The notes below the pieces were generated by a model that was not told the DNA's origin, did not search any database, and worked only from the letters and a program-made list of their open reading frames with translations. The translations under genes and the position numbers were made by a program. From assembly GCA_024305745.1 (NCBI GenBank), contig JAHRBS010000015.1, forward strand, positions 372,001 to 436,000: a stretch of 64,000 nucleotides of DNA, in the 5' to 3' direction. The DNA comes from Polyporus tsugae (Eukaryota; Basidiomycota; Agaricomycetes; Polyporales; Polyporaceae). Each line of letters opens with the position of its first letter. Position 1 is the first letter of the stretch. Shown piece after piece: positions 10,900 through 21,501 of this stretch.

Positions 10900-12061
10900 A
10901 TGGCCGCTTGCCCTCCCGTCAGTGCGTACGCTGTGATCCAAATGGATCCCACGGCGATGGTCGCCCACCTCGATGCCCGTGCGCTGGAAGAGGCCCAGGA
11001 AATTCGACCGAAGATGTACCTAATTTTGACTTCATTCGTACGTTTTATTCGCCCACATCAAAGTCAATGTTTGCTTATATGGCCATGTCCACAGGGCCTG
11101 TCATTTCCGTTCCCCGGCCACCCTTGGTCTGTCTACAGCGTGTGGCCCGTTGGTCCCTCACTCCGGGCAGTCGACGAGAAGCGGGGCTTCGAGCCCGACA
11201 TGTGCGTCCCGATCTTCCCGAACGAGGCCCACCCCACCGGTCGCATCCCCGTTCGTCCAACTTCGCCGTTCCCGTACGACAACTGTTACCACTGGGCCGG
11301 AATGAAGTTGAAATTACGTGTACATGTGAGGGAGGAAGGTTTCGACAACGCCCGTGCGATTCGGCTGCCGGCGGGAGACATGGTCGACATGAGTTCGCTT
11401 TTCAGCTTGGATCGCGGTCGCGGGACGCGTGCACGGTTAGCCCGCGAGGAATCTGCGTCCGCCGCCTCGGATCATGCCTCTTCCCCGGAACATTCGCCAC
11501 CGTCCACCGGCGACCAACCCAAGGACGCCACTGCCTGCGTTGAAGTCGACATCTTCACACCACCGAAGCACAGTCAAGATCCCGAGTACGTTCCGCTCGT
11601 CCACCTCTGGCTCGATCTGCCGGCCAACCTGAAGCAGGAGGATATTGGCAACCCGGTCGACCTATACAGGGAACGGTTTGCGATCATGAGGTGAGTCGAA
11701 AACCCTCACCTGGCAACCTCTTCGTCAATGCTAACTGTAATATCCTCCCAGCATCATTAGCAGGGCTCACGAGCGGAATGCAGACCTTCCCACTCTGGGG
11801 GAGTATATCGCTCTTCACCACGACCCGTACATCGGCGACTCTAATTCCGACAGTTACATGAGCGGGACGGCCAGCGAGTACGCGTCGGAAGCCGACGAGT
11901 CGGAGTGCTCGGACGACTACATTCCCAAGCGAAAGCGTGAGTTATGCTGTGTCCTCCCCACCGTTGAATATCTCTGACGGGTATCCTCAGGTTTTCGGCC
12001 AGCGAAGTTCCTTCGGAAGTTCCGCACAAGCGTTCGCAGAATGCTTTGCATCCCTATCTAG
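10900..12061 (+). CDS. Family B protein, copy B1
   Basis: Model: join(10900..11037, 11095..11690, 11752..11936, 11991..12061), 329 aa. Phases match B2, B4 and B5, and the last exon is 71 bp in all four. The family is unrecognised. Conserved blocks: MDPTAMVAHLDAR at the N-terminus (exon 1); a VGPSLRAVDEKRGFE to FPNEAHP block; YDNCYHW; REEGFDNARAIRLP; a variable Ser-rich spacer; PLVHLWLDLPANL; an acidic DPYIGD-SYMSG stretch; then a basic FRPAKFLRK tail ending Cys-Ile-Pro-Ile. There is no signal peptide or membrane span. The Lys/Arg-rich end with a terminal Cys-aliphatic motif suggests a lipidated tail (inference). Intron 1 is a multiple of three, so an unspliced frame also stays open; the conserved splice sites in all copies argue for splicing. 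Confidence 0.72.
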
Positions 12062-13088
12062 CCTTGATGGTTACATATCTGCACACTCCTTTTTCATTAT
12101 TTAATTTACCTCGCCGCATTTCGGGCTTTGTACTACCATATAACATGTATGTCTCAGGAAATGAGTCCAAGGTTTCGTGCCTCTGCGCTGAGACTGAGAG
12201 GTTGGGATAAGCGCCCTCCGGGCCGAGTTGGTTGGCCAACGAACCCTGCGCGCTTATATCTGAGCCACTCGTCGGTCGTCTAATAGTAATACTATGTATG
12301 GCCTTGAAGTTCCCATGAGCTTTATGACTGTGCTTCACCAGCCTGTCAGACATTTTGTGCACGCCTCCCAAAACTTCAACCTCGTCTTCATGTAAGCCGT
12401 TCGGCCCAATACGCTCCTTCGAGCCAGGCTTCAAGTGTTTCTCGTATGTGACATCAACACGACACTCTTCAACCCGCCGCCGCCAGGGTGGCTCGATGGC
12501 TATTGCACACGTAGGGTTTTTGGTATGTCTATCATCCAGCCGACATCGCTCCATGTTAAACTGCCGGTCATTCGATTTTGAGTAGGATATACCCCACGTG
12601 GAGTCGCACTGCCGGAGGAATCCACGGGGATCATGATCACCACATGTTAGGGTGTTCAGGGTGAGTTGTTGCATCCTAGGATCACTGTACCATTGATTAA
12701 GAAGAGGGCATTCCTCTGCCAATCAGGCGCCGCGTGTGCAATCGTGGACAAACGAGCATACAAGTGCGAATGCCACTGGTCCCCACTAGCCGATGCCACC
12801 AGGAGTAAAGAGTAACGAAGGTGGATAAGCGAAACATAAAGACGGTTGGACCAAAGGGCTTGCCTGGGACAAGGAATACCTAACGTTGACAAGGGCAACA
12901 GCCTCCATGGGCCCGTCTCTCTAAATTAGTCTCCCTTCTCACTTTCCCTATGGCCCTTAGTTCGCTCGGCTTCCCGTCCGCTATAAGTCTCAGTCCGGTT
13001 GATACAAACGCTAACCCTTCCGACCCTACCCCTCCCCTCGCTATTCTGTTCCGATCTCTATAGTCCAGCTAACTTAGCGTCTTCCGCC

Positions 13089-14234
13089 ATGTCTCCATCC
13101 TTCTGTCCTTCTCTTGGTGTATATGCAGCAATCCGGATGGATCCCACGGCGATGGTCGCTCATCTTGATGCACAGGCACTGGAAGAAGCCCAAGAACTTC
13201 GTCCGAAGACGTACCTGGTTTTAGCTGTATTCGTATGTTTGCTTCGTGCACAGTCAGATTCGTATTGCTAATATAAATTGGCATGTTCGCAGGGTCTATC
13301 GTTGCCATTCCCAGGCCGAGCCTGGTACGGCTACAATGTTTGGCCAGTCGGTCCCTCGCTCCGGGCGGTCGACGAGAAGCGATGCCTCGAGCCGGATATG
13401 TGCGTTCCCATCTTCCCAAACGAAACGCACCCAGTCTGTCGCGCCCCCGCCCTTCCAAGCTCGGCTTTCCCGTATGACAACTGTTACCACTGGGCTGCAA
13501 TGGACCTGGATGTGCGCGTACATGCGAGGGAGGAAGGTTTCGACAACACGCGCGCTGTCCGGCTGTTGGGGAGACCGCGAGTCAAGATGTCTTCGGTGCT
13601 CGGTTCGGATCGGGGTCGCGCGAGGGATGCACGGTTGGTTCGCGAGCAGGCAGTGTCCCCTCCTCTCAGCTGTCCTTCTACAGCGGAGTCTCCGTCGCCG
13701 TCCGAGTCGAGGGATGCCACTGCCTCCAGTGAAGGCGACATCTTCGAACGGCCGGAGGACTTCCAAGATCCGGAGTACATTCCACTCGTTCACCTCTGGC
13801 TCGATCTCCCAGCCAACCTCAAACAGGAGGATATCGGTAACCCGGTCGACTTATACAGGGAACGGTTTACGATTACGAGGTGAGTCAAACCCCGTCATAT
13901 AACCTCTTCATCGGTGCTGATATCCACCCAGTATCATTAGGAGAGCTCATGCACGGAACCCGGAGCTCCCCACTCTGAGGGAGTACATTGCTCTCTACGA
14001 AGATCCGTACATTGGTGGCTCAGACTCCGAGAGTTACATGAGCAGTGAGTACGCGTCAGGAGGCGATGAGTTGGAGCCCTCGGACGACTCCGTTCGCAAG
14101 CCAAAGCGTGAGTAAGCTTGTGCGGTCGACGTCGTCTTGAACATATCTGACGGGTTTCCTCAGATTTCCGGCCAGCGAAGCTCCTTCGGAAGTTAGGCAC
14201 AAGTGTTCGCAAAGTATTTTGCATCCCTATTTAG
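13089..14234 (+). CDS. Family B protein, copy B2 (no partner A gene)
   Basis: Model: join(13089..13232, 13293..13879, 13932..14107, 14164..14234), 325 aa, no stop or shift. All family B blocks are present (MDPTAMVAHLDA, CVPIFPNE, YDNCYHW, LVHLWLDLPANL, DPYIGG, FRPAKLLRKL, C-terminal CIPI). It lies in tandem behind B1 in the same orientation but lacks an adjacent A gene, so it seems to come from a partial duplication. Its 3' flank matches the 3' flank of B4 (47690-47990, inverted) up to a CGACGCCAGCGGGATCGGGA block at 14519, more closely than it matches B1. Confidence 0.72.
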
Positions 14235-14564
14235 CCTTAATAGTTATCCTCACACTCCTTTGCCGGTATATAACTTGTACCGCTGCGTCATCCTGCTATG
14301 TACTACCATATATCATGGGTTTCCGACCGGCAAAGTCCCCTTGAAGACTGCGCATTCGCGTTAACGTTTGTGAGTGGTTCACCGCGAACCCCCGTCTTCT
14401 CGTACGGTCCAGTTTGTGGTAGTGTATAGTACTTACTAGTACTCCGATATGGTTCATTCGGCATGGAAGTTGACCGTGCGCAATCCGGGCATTGCGCTTA
14501 GTGTTCCAGGAATGGCTCGACGCCAGCGGGATCGGGAGTCGGGACCTCCCGGCCGGCGCTGAGA

Positions 14565-14645
14565 CTCGAAGTGGTGAATTCTTGGCTACCGGAGATCAGA
14601 GCGGGATCGTCCATATCCGTCTCTCGAACTTCGCTGGACGCTGAT
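14565..14645 (+). pseudogene. WD40-repeat gene relic, copy 2
   Basis: A short block reads Gly-Glu-Phe-Leu-Ala-Thr-Gly-Asp-Gln-Ser-Gly-Ile-Val and then a Leu-Ser-Asn-Phe-Ala-Gly run, homologous to 5770-5840. It is only a fragment, carried beside lipase copy 2. Confidence 0.6.
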
Positions 14646-14984
14646 TCCGTCGTGGCATTCATCGTGGACTTCAACTGTAAGTAGAGAGAATACTACTTGG
14701 ACACTCTGGATGTGCGTGACAAATGCTGGTAGTCTCGGTGTGTCCTCGGTGCGGTGTTGTTTGACAGGTAAAATATTGGGGTATAATGCGGACATGGACA
14801 GAGAACAAACTGCACTCCACAGAGTCCCCGCCTGACTTGCTCTCGGCCCAGAGCGGTTGCCATTCGAACTCAAACGGATGGCTGCAGTCGAAGCTGTCTG
14901 ACTTTGTACAAGGTACCGAGGACAAAAGTTCGTACGCTCTTTCCGTTGCGACTCGCGGAAGCCGGCGGCCCTCTGTCAGGCCAC

Positions 14985-16651
14985 TCAACACCCTCCTATC
15001 ATCACCCCGTCGTACGGCCCCAGGTGCTGGCAGGACCCCTGACAATAGGTGGGTGGGCGGGATCCTATATCCGGATGTTTTGCCCCGCTTGGGGACCCCA
15101 ATGCTGGATACAATCCGGATATGGGAGGCCAAAAATCGGCCCCAGGCCGGTTCGCAGTCCGGATACAAGTGGGTCGGCGAGAGTGGGCGGGCGCGAAGCG
15201 CCCGCCGGAGCTCCGTGCCGGTCCCTCCGGGGCAGGCTGGATCATGAAAATCCGGATGATTTTGGCCAAAAAATGGCCTCGATGATGGAAAAAATCCGGA
15301 TGTTTGAGCCCAAAATTTGCCAAAAAAATCCGGATGTTTTGGGTCCGTTTCCGGGAAACCGGATCCAGCCTCCCCACCTATTGTCAGGGGTCCTGTGCTG
15401 GCTCGCTTTCCAGTTCAGGAGATTGACCGCTCCGGCGCTGCACTGCTCGCTCGGGTTGTCTTGGCCTAAATAGTCCAAATACAGTTCATGAGATCGGGGT
15501 GTGACGGACACTCGGGGCGGGCCCCAGATGCACGTACCGGGACATGTGACCCACACGTCGTCGTCTCGGATGTGGATTTCACCGCTGGCGTGATGGTAGT
15601 TGAAAAGTTCGATGGTGGGAAGGACTGGGACGGGGTCCTTCTTATTGTTGACGCGTGTGACGGATATCGCCTGGGCGTCGACGTAGTCTGCGAATGCCTG
15701 GTTGCCGACCTGTAGTAGAAGTGCTAGTGCTTGAGCACGGATACGCGTGCGCTCTAGCAGAGATTCCTTACCCGGGGCGAGGCATATCCGACATAGCGCA
15801 CTGTCACGTCCGATGGCAGATGGAGGGGCAAATACACGGCATCCAAGAGTGCGATAGCGGCGCCTTTCGAAAGGAACATGATCAGGGCACTGGTGCGAGA
15901 GACGGGGATCGAGAACAGGGAACCCACCAAGGGAATGCCCGACAACAGTAACGTTCCTCGTGGGGTACGCAGAGAGCGCTTCGTCGACAGCCGCTACGAT
16001 TCCCGGGGCAGATCTGAAAGACAACGCTGGGAACAAACACCTTCGGACGATCAAATAGGTGCGTGCATACCTGCTTTGCGTTCCAGCGAACCCTTGGTGG
16101 ACTTTAACCGATTGTTCGATACCGGGGAATAGGTCCGAATCAAGGGGGACCTGCTTGACGAGCAGGTCGGTGATGAGAGGTATTCTACAATGGGGCCGGA
16201 TAAGCTTGACCGTTCAACATCGAACGAACGAACACCACTCACATCTTGCTGAAGTCGGTCCCCTGGTGACCGACGATGATCTCGTCAAGGGCCGGGTCGT
16301 ACCCGACGTATCCTAGATTAGCAGAAACCGGTGAGCAAGCAGGATCGCAGACAGCGCAGGGAACCTAGTACAGAATTGCGTCACGATGCCATCGCCGCCC
16401 GAGGCGACGGGCTTGAAGCCAGGATTCGCGTCGCACTTCTCGCCACAGCTCCAGTCAACCGTAGTGGAAGCATTGCAGTTTGCGGCCGCGGCGAACCAGG
16501 TGTACGGCTTGAACGCCGCGATTTGGGCTGTGTCCACCGGGGTGATGGCATCCTGACGGGGCAAGTGCGTGGAGACGGTCGGGACCGCGCGGGTGCTCGT
16601 GGACAGTGCAACGAGGGTCGCCAGCAGAGCGAAGAAAGAGGTGGGAGCCAT
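14985..16651 (-). pseudogene. Class 3 lipase, copy 2, disrupted
   Basis: The same seven-exon plan as the intact lipase is visible, with signal peptide, GHSLG elbow and Asp block conserved. Two lesions are seen. First, joining exon 1 (ends 16372) to exon 2 (starts 16312) gives TGA where copy 1 has TGG, because exon 2 begins GA instead of GG. Second, a 363-bp inverted-repeat element (15032-15394) sits in the last exon right after the likely catalytic His, replacing the LGPYDGVMIGGC end with element-encoded residues up to a stop at 15242. The original stop would be near 14985. Exon boundaries otherwise stay in phase and most changes are mild, so decay looks recent. A TATAAAAG box remains upstream. 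Confidence 0.85.
15032..15394. mobile_element. Non-autonomous DNA transposon (MITE), hAT-like
   Basis: 363 bp with perfect 22-bp terminal inverted repeats (AGGACCCCTGACAATAGG...). It is flanked by 8-bp direct repeats GTGCTGGC (15024-15031 and 15395-15402). The paralogous lipase at about 6228-6235 holds the single uninterrupted GTGCTGGC, i.e. the empty site. Internally it has at least five copies of ATCCGGAT-like octamers on both sides, like subterminal transposase-binding repeats. There is no coding capacity. The end can also be read as CAGG..., giving a 6-bp target duplication, so the hAT assignment rests on preferring 8 bp. Confidence 0.85.
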
Positions 16652-16700
16652 GTCGTTGTTCAACGGAGCTGGCCTGCTTTGGCCGGTCGCTGTTGGGTAG

Positions 16701-16708
16701 CTTTTATA
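16701..16708 (-). promoter_or_regulatory. TATA box of lipase copy 2
   Basis: TATAAAAG on the minus strand, 50-57 bp upstream of the ATG at 16651, equivalent to 7531-7538. Confidence 0.5.
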
Positions 16709-16739
16709 CGGCTCTGTTGGCGTAAAGCATGAGATAAAG

Positions 16740-18513
16740 CGAGCGTCCATGAACATGACCGCACATGCTCGGAAGCACATATGTCGAGCATTCTTGCTGC
16801 CTGATGTCAACCGAGAATGGACGCTAGCGGCGGAGGAACGAGGTTCCTGAATGTCTAATGATGGGTGTGATGATCTGCAGAACACATGCCATAACCACGT
16901 ACGGTTGAGACATGACCGGGTGCTTGGTGGGTCCACTTTCCGGTGCTGTAGGCGTTGAATCATCACTGAGTGTACGTTATTTTTCCTCTTAAAATGTCAG
17001 CCGGCAAACTTGGGCTTTGACATGGCGCCGAGGTCTACACCGACTCGTCCATACGGCCCTGCTACCCGCAAAACTGGAAATAGGAACGGATAGTCAGCCC
17101 AAGTCTACAAAGTGTGACGGCGTTGTAGACGAGGTGAAGCTCCCAATCCAGCGGCTCTCGTGGACAGTGAGGACCCCGAGCGCGTTTGCGCCCTACTTAT
17201 GGTGTGTTCCTACCAGACGACATGCCGATAACATAGCGACAAGTGAATGTTGAAGTTATTTTGCGTGTCCCCTGGGACATCGAGGTTCAAGTTAAGGCGT
17301 CGAATTCGGAAATTCCGACCCGGAACGCGTATGTTGTTCTATCGTTCCTAATGTTATCAGCATATTCTGTCCATTCGAATCACGGGTTCACCTACCGCAT
17401 GCACAATCACTCCAACTGGAGACGACGTCCGCAACCAGTCCATCCCGGTGCGGTCGGCGGTTGTCTCGTTTAGGCAGACATAAGATGATCTATGGAGGGG
17501 AAGGAGGGACGATCATACTACTAAGTAGTAAGAGTTGGCGGTGGCGGTGGCAGGCTCAGGCTCAGGCTGTCTGACTCTCAGGCTGTAGGGAAGCGCTGTC
17601 CGGTCCCATCAATCCGGTCGCCGGCTAACCGCCAAACTTTGCCCTGGTCCGTGCGCACGCTTATGGAGGTCATAAGCCCGCCCAGAACACTGTAGCAACT
17701 CATACTTACCTTGATGGCACGCGCCCCTTCATGGACCTCGGTTCGTGGGCCGTGGGGGCCTCTCATAGCACGGCGACCCTGTCCCCAGGGGGCCCTCGCG
17801 GTTTGTACGGGCTTCGGCTCGTGCACCGTCTCAATATTTCCCTGTCCTGCTTCGGCCCTCGGGCTGAGCAGGCCGTTTTCTTTTGTCCGTTCGCCCTCCT
17901 AACCCTAACCCTATGGCGCTCGGCATTACAGAGGTGTTTCAAACACGGTATATACCGCGATGTGATGAGACTGCTATTCCCCTGTTTAAGGCGATAAAGG
18001 TATGATTGCTTACACTTCCACATTCGAAACAACAACGGTGTGCCAGATGATTACATACTACCTGTGGCTACAGATTGCGACTCGGACGTCGATAGTGTAG
18101 TGCGTGGCTGCGTTGGCGGTGGCATCCGACCTTCAGTTGATGAGCGAACGTGTCGGTGAACAGCCGTTTGACGACGGCATGTAATTGTATATATACCTAT
18201 ACACATTGAGGTTACGGTAACGACCCAGGGATACCCATTGGTGCAGTCGCAGACTCGGCGGGAATCGCGAGACTGCGAGAACTATATGGGCTTATCTGCC
18301 CAGCAGCGACGAGAGGAGGGAGAAATAAGATAAGAGGAAAGGCATAGGTATCGTCGCTGAACAGCATTGAGATAGCATGCGCAGCGATACGAGGGCAGTA
18401 TGCAGTACGACTCGGAAGTCGACCGCAGCAAGGGATCCGAGGACGATCGAGACGAAAACCGGGCGGTGCCATGTCTTGTTCCGCGTGCGCGTGCTGTGGT
18501 GCGCGTTCAACGC
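16740..18513. other. Intergenic; short telomere-like CCCTAA run
   Basis: No supported gene. At about 17896-17913 there is a run of about 2.5 CCCTAA units. A GGC/CAGGCT-rich low-complexity patch sits at 17535-17570. Open frames on both strands carry no recognisable domain. Confidence 0.4.
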
Positions 18514-19578
18514 TCACCGGGAGCGTCGGTGGACTTGGATGTCCACGACCACGTCGCCGGTTACACCGACGTCACGATATGGCATGTCAGACGGGGACGG
18601 GATATCTGCCAGCGGAGAGCGGGTCGCGCCGGGATGCATCGTAGGTCGCTTGACGCGATCATAGAAGGCATCTCCACGCTCGAACCGCAACGACGGGGTT
18701 GAATGCGAACGCCTGACGGGCTCCGGCTTAGACGGACGGGTATAAGGTATGTATGCGTAGCCGTGCCTCCCGCAACAGCAGGCGTATGCAGTCTCTGCAC
18801 TCCTGGACAAACGCGGCCTTACACTCCCGGCGGAGAAATCGACCAGGGTCACCTCGGATCCCGGAAAACCGCTCAAGCGCGCCGGGTCGAGGTTGTAAAA
18901 CCTCGAAGCCGCAGTGCCGAATCCCTCCAGAGGGATGCTGGAAGACGCTGCAGACGGGCTGGGATCAGCCAAATAGAGAAGTAAGGAAACATCGACCGAC
19001 CATCATCCGTGACTGCGTCCCCCTGGGGGGCTGCAAGCTCCGCCTCTTCCCTGAGGCGTGCTCTCTCTCGTGAGCTCGTTGTCTATTGCGTTTGAGAGGT
19101 CAGTGACAGTCGGAGGAGCAGAGGGAAGCGATGAGGACTCACGCTGATTTCAGCACGCAGGTCCAGGACGTCGTTGGAGAGAACAGAAACTCTCCGAGTG
19201 AGGCCCGACACCATACCCTTTAGCTGCTGCCAATATGTCTTGGCGCGATATACTTCCGGCCGCATACACTCGGCACAGTCTCTCAATCTAGCAATGTCGG
19301 AGAATTACGGGCGGTCAGCGATGACGATCCAGTCACAACAGGTGGAAAGGGAGAAGTACGTACTGCTCCGCATATTGCATGAACTGCAATGCCGATTTGC
19401 TGTCGGGGATAAGACCCCGGTCCAAGCTGGAAGAGAGAAGAGATTCGGTCTCTTGCAGGGTTCCATCGAGGTCCCGGAATATGGTCGAGGGAAGTTGGTG
19501 GTAAACGAGTGCAAGGACTAATGGCATCAGACCTAACGCTCCCGAAATAAACCCCCAAACATTCGACCAGTCCACCAT
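18514..19578 (-). CDS. Family T single-span membrane protein, T1
   Basis: Model: complement(join(18514..18947, 19001..19082, 19143..19287, 19364..19578)), 291 aa, all phases consistent. The N-terminus is a hydrophobic segment (residues about 5-27, ending His-Gln-Leu-Pro) followed by an amphipathic helical region and a second helical block encoded by a 145-bp exon rich in Arg and Leu. The C-terminal half is disordered, Ser/Pro/Arg-rich, with a Cys-Cys-Cys cluster. T2 and T3 share the TM-QLPS layout and the exactly 145-bp exon 2. The gene is divergent from kinase-like K1, 573 bp apart. A small membrane-anchored adaptor or sensor is inference. Confidence 0.68.
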
Positions 19579-20151
19579 GGTCGATCGATTGGCAGCTGTT
19601 GAAACTGCGTTGTAGACGGTAGGAGTGTGGCGAAGAAGACACTGGGACGGGCTGCGGCCCCGGGAGCGTCAATGAGGACGTAGCTGGAAGGGATCGCGAT
19701 GCGGTTCGTACACACCTGCGGACAAGGACAAGGGATTCAGAGTAGGAGGACTGGGATGCAAACTGGGGAATGCCATCGTCCATGATATACCGCGCACTGG
19801 CAGCCCCGGTGCCGTCTGGACGCGCGAACGGCATGCGGATCGATGGGGAGAGTCACAAGTAAGTTGCGGACCGGTCGTCGTATTCCATGTTCTCATTCTG
19901 TGTCGACCCTGTTGTGGGCTTATGAGAAGTCGGAGAGAAAACATGCGAAAGCTGCGTGCATGTTATGAGTCCGTGGAGCGCTGGCGTAGGATCTAAGATC
20001 TCATGGCACGGCTGGGCTGGATATGGTCGGAAGCATGCGGCACTGGCACGACTGTGGCCCTGCAGACGACTCCCATACTCTGCTCGAAACCTCCATTTCC
20101 TTGCTCCCACTTTTGCGTCCGTGCCCCTGTTTCATAACACGTAGCTCTCCA

Positions 20152-21501
20152 ATGTCTGGCCGAAAATGCTTGCCAAATTACGCCTTCCTGACTCCGGAGG
20201 CGGCCGAACGGTACGCCCAAGCTACACAGAAAGGCATTTTCAATCTGCTGCCTTCAGAGGTCTTTTGGAGAGATCGCCAGCCGTTCCTCGAACAGCATGG
20301 ATATCTTCTGAGACCTAGGTATCACTCTGGATGGAAGCCATCATGGCTAGGGACCACGCTTGACCCTACGTTCTGCGAAGACTCGATCGCGCTCAATGTA
20401 TGCGCATTCCGCATTTTACCCTCTACAAGGCAAGCTGCTGATCACTGCTGAACACACCGTGCAGAGACCGAACGTTATCGATGCCCGGCGCATGAAGGAC
20501 GGCTATCTGGTGGCGATCAAGGTAATCTCCAACGATGACCAGGAGCTGGAGATCGCCCAGTTCCTATCGTCCCTAGGAAACGAAACCCAAAACCACTCTG
20601 TGCCCTTGCTCGATGTCCTCGACGACCCTTTTGACAACCGGAAGAGCTTGATCGTTACTCCCTATCTGCGCCCTTGCATGAACCCAAAGTTCGAGACGAT
20701 AGGCGACGTTACTGACTTCGTGGAACAAACCCTCGAGGTAGAGCCCCTCCCCCATAGCCGTTCAACAACTCATTCGCTTGCATTTATAGGGCCTATCTTT
20801 CCTGCATAATCATAGGATTGCACATCGGTAAGTAACGCCACCTCTCTCTCACACGCAATACGTCAGATGACGTGAAACACAGAGACGTCGCCGTGCAGAA
20901 CATCATGATGGACGGACGGCCGTTGTACCCCGACGGCCACCACCCCATCCGGCGCAACTACTCGAAGGACGCGATCTATGAACTGACCCCACGCCACCGC
21001 TCTCAGCACCCAGTGAGGTACTACTTCATCGACTTCGGCCTTTCCGCTAGGTTCGCGGAGGGCTCGTCGACCCTCGTCGTCGGCGACGTTGGCCGAGACG
21101 CAGAGGTTCCGGAGCTATCTTCCCACATACCCTATGACGGCCTCAAGGCGGACATCTACGCCTTGGGTAACCTCTACTACAAGGAGTTCGAGCAGGTACG
21201 CCGTTGCCACCGCGATTAAGCGCCCTCTGTGGCCGACCCTCCGTTTATGCAGAAATACCACAATCTCGATTTTCTCGCCGACCTCACAGGCCCTATGAGG
21301 CAGACATCCCCCGAAGCTCGACCTATAGCCGACGAGCTGCTGATTGTATTCAAGCGTATTCGCACAACTCTGAACGAGTCCGTCTACTGGAGGCGCATCA
21401 GTCCCAAGTCGGAGCCGGCCTACGAACGGATAATAAACGACACTGTTGCAGTTGCTCGGCAGAGTCTCTATCGCCTCGGTCGCTATGTCATCACAGGATG
21501 A
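20152..21501 (+). CDS. Protein-kinase-like protein, K1
   Basis: Model: join(20152..20397, 20465..20737, 20790..20827, 20883..21195, 21253..21501), 372 aa. N-terminal family block: LLPSEVFWRDRQPFLEQHGY and PRYHSGWKPSW. Kinase signatures: VAIK (Lys) with a following ELEIAQFL helix, catalytic loop HRDVAVQN (made only by splicing the 38-bp exon to the next), and IDFG metal-binding motif; ADIYALGNL later. The HRD, Asn and DFG residues are intact, so activity is possible. Basidiomycetes carry many such diverged kinase-like proteins with the MYP/YPDGHHP insert after the catalytic loop; subst­rates are unknown. It is divergent from T1. K2 has the same five-exon plan with identical 38- and 313-bp exons. 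Confidence 0.8.

Larger units (their letters stand above)
8405..12850. repeat. A/B duplication unit 1
   Basis: A segment holding A1 (minus) and B1 (plus) plus flanks recurs inverted at about 47690-51590 and directly at about 58700-62935. The flank downstream of A (8540-8890) matches 51140-51500; the flank downstream of B (12740-12830) matches 62815-62930. Edges are by eye. Confidence 0.8.

Noticed and set aside
10900..11694. Single-exon reading of B1 through its first intron (264 aa)
   Set aside because: The intron is a multiple of three by chance; donor and acceptor positions are conserved in B2, B4 and B5, where read-through fails.
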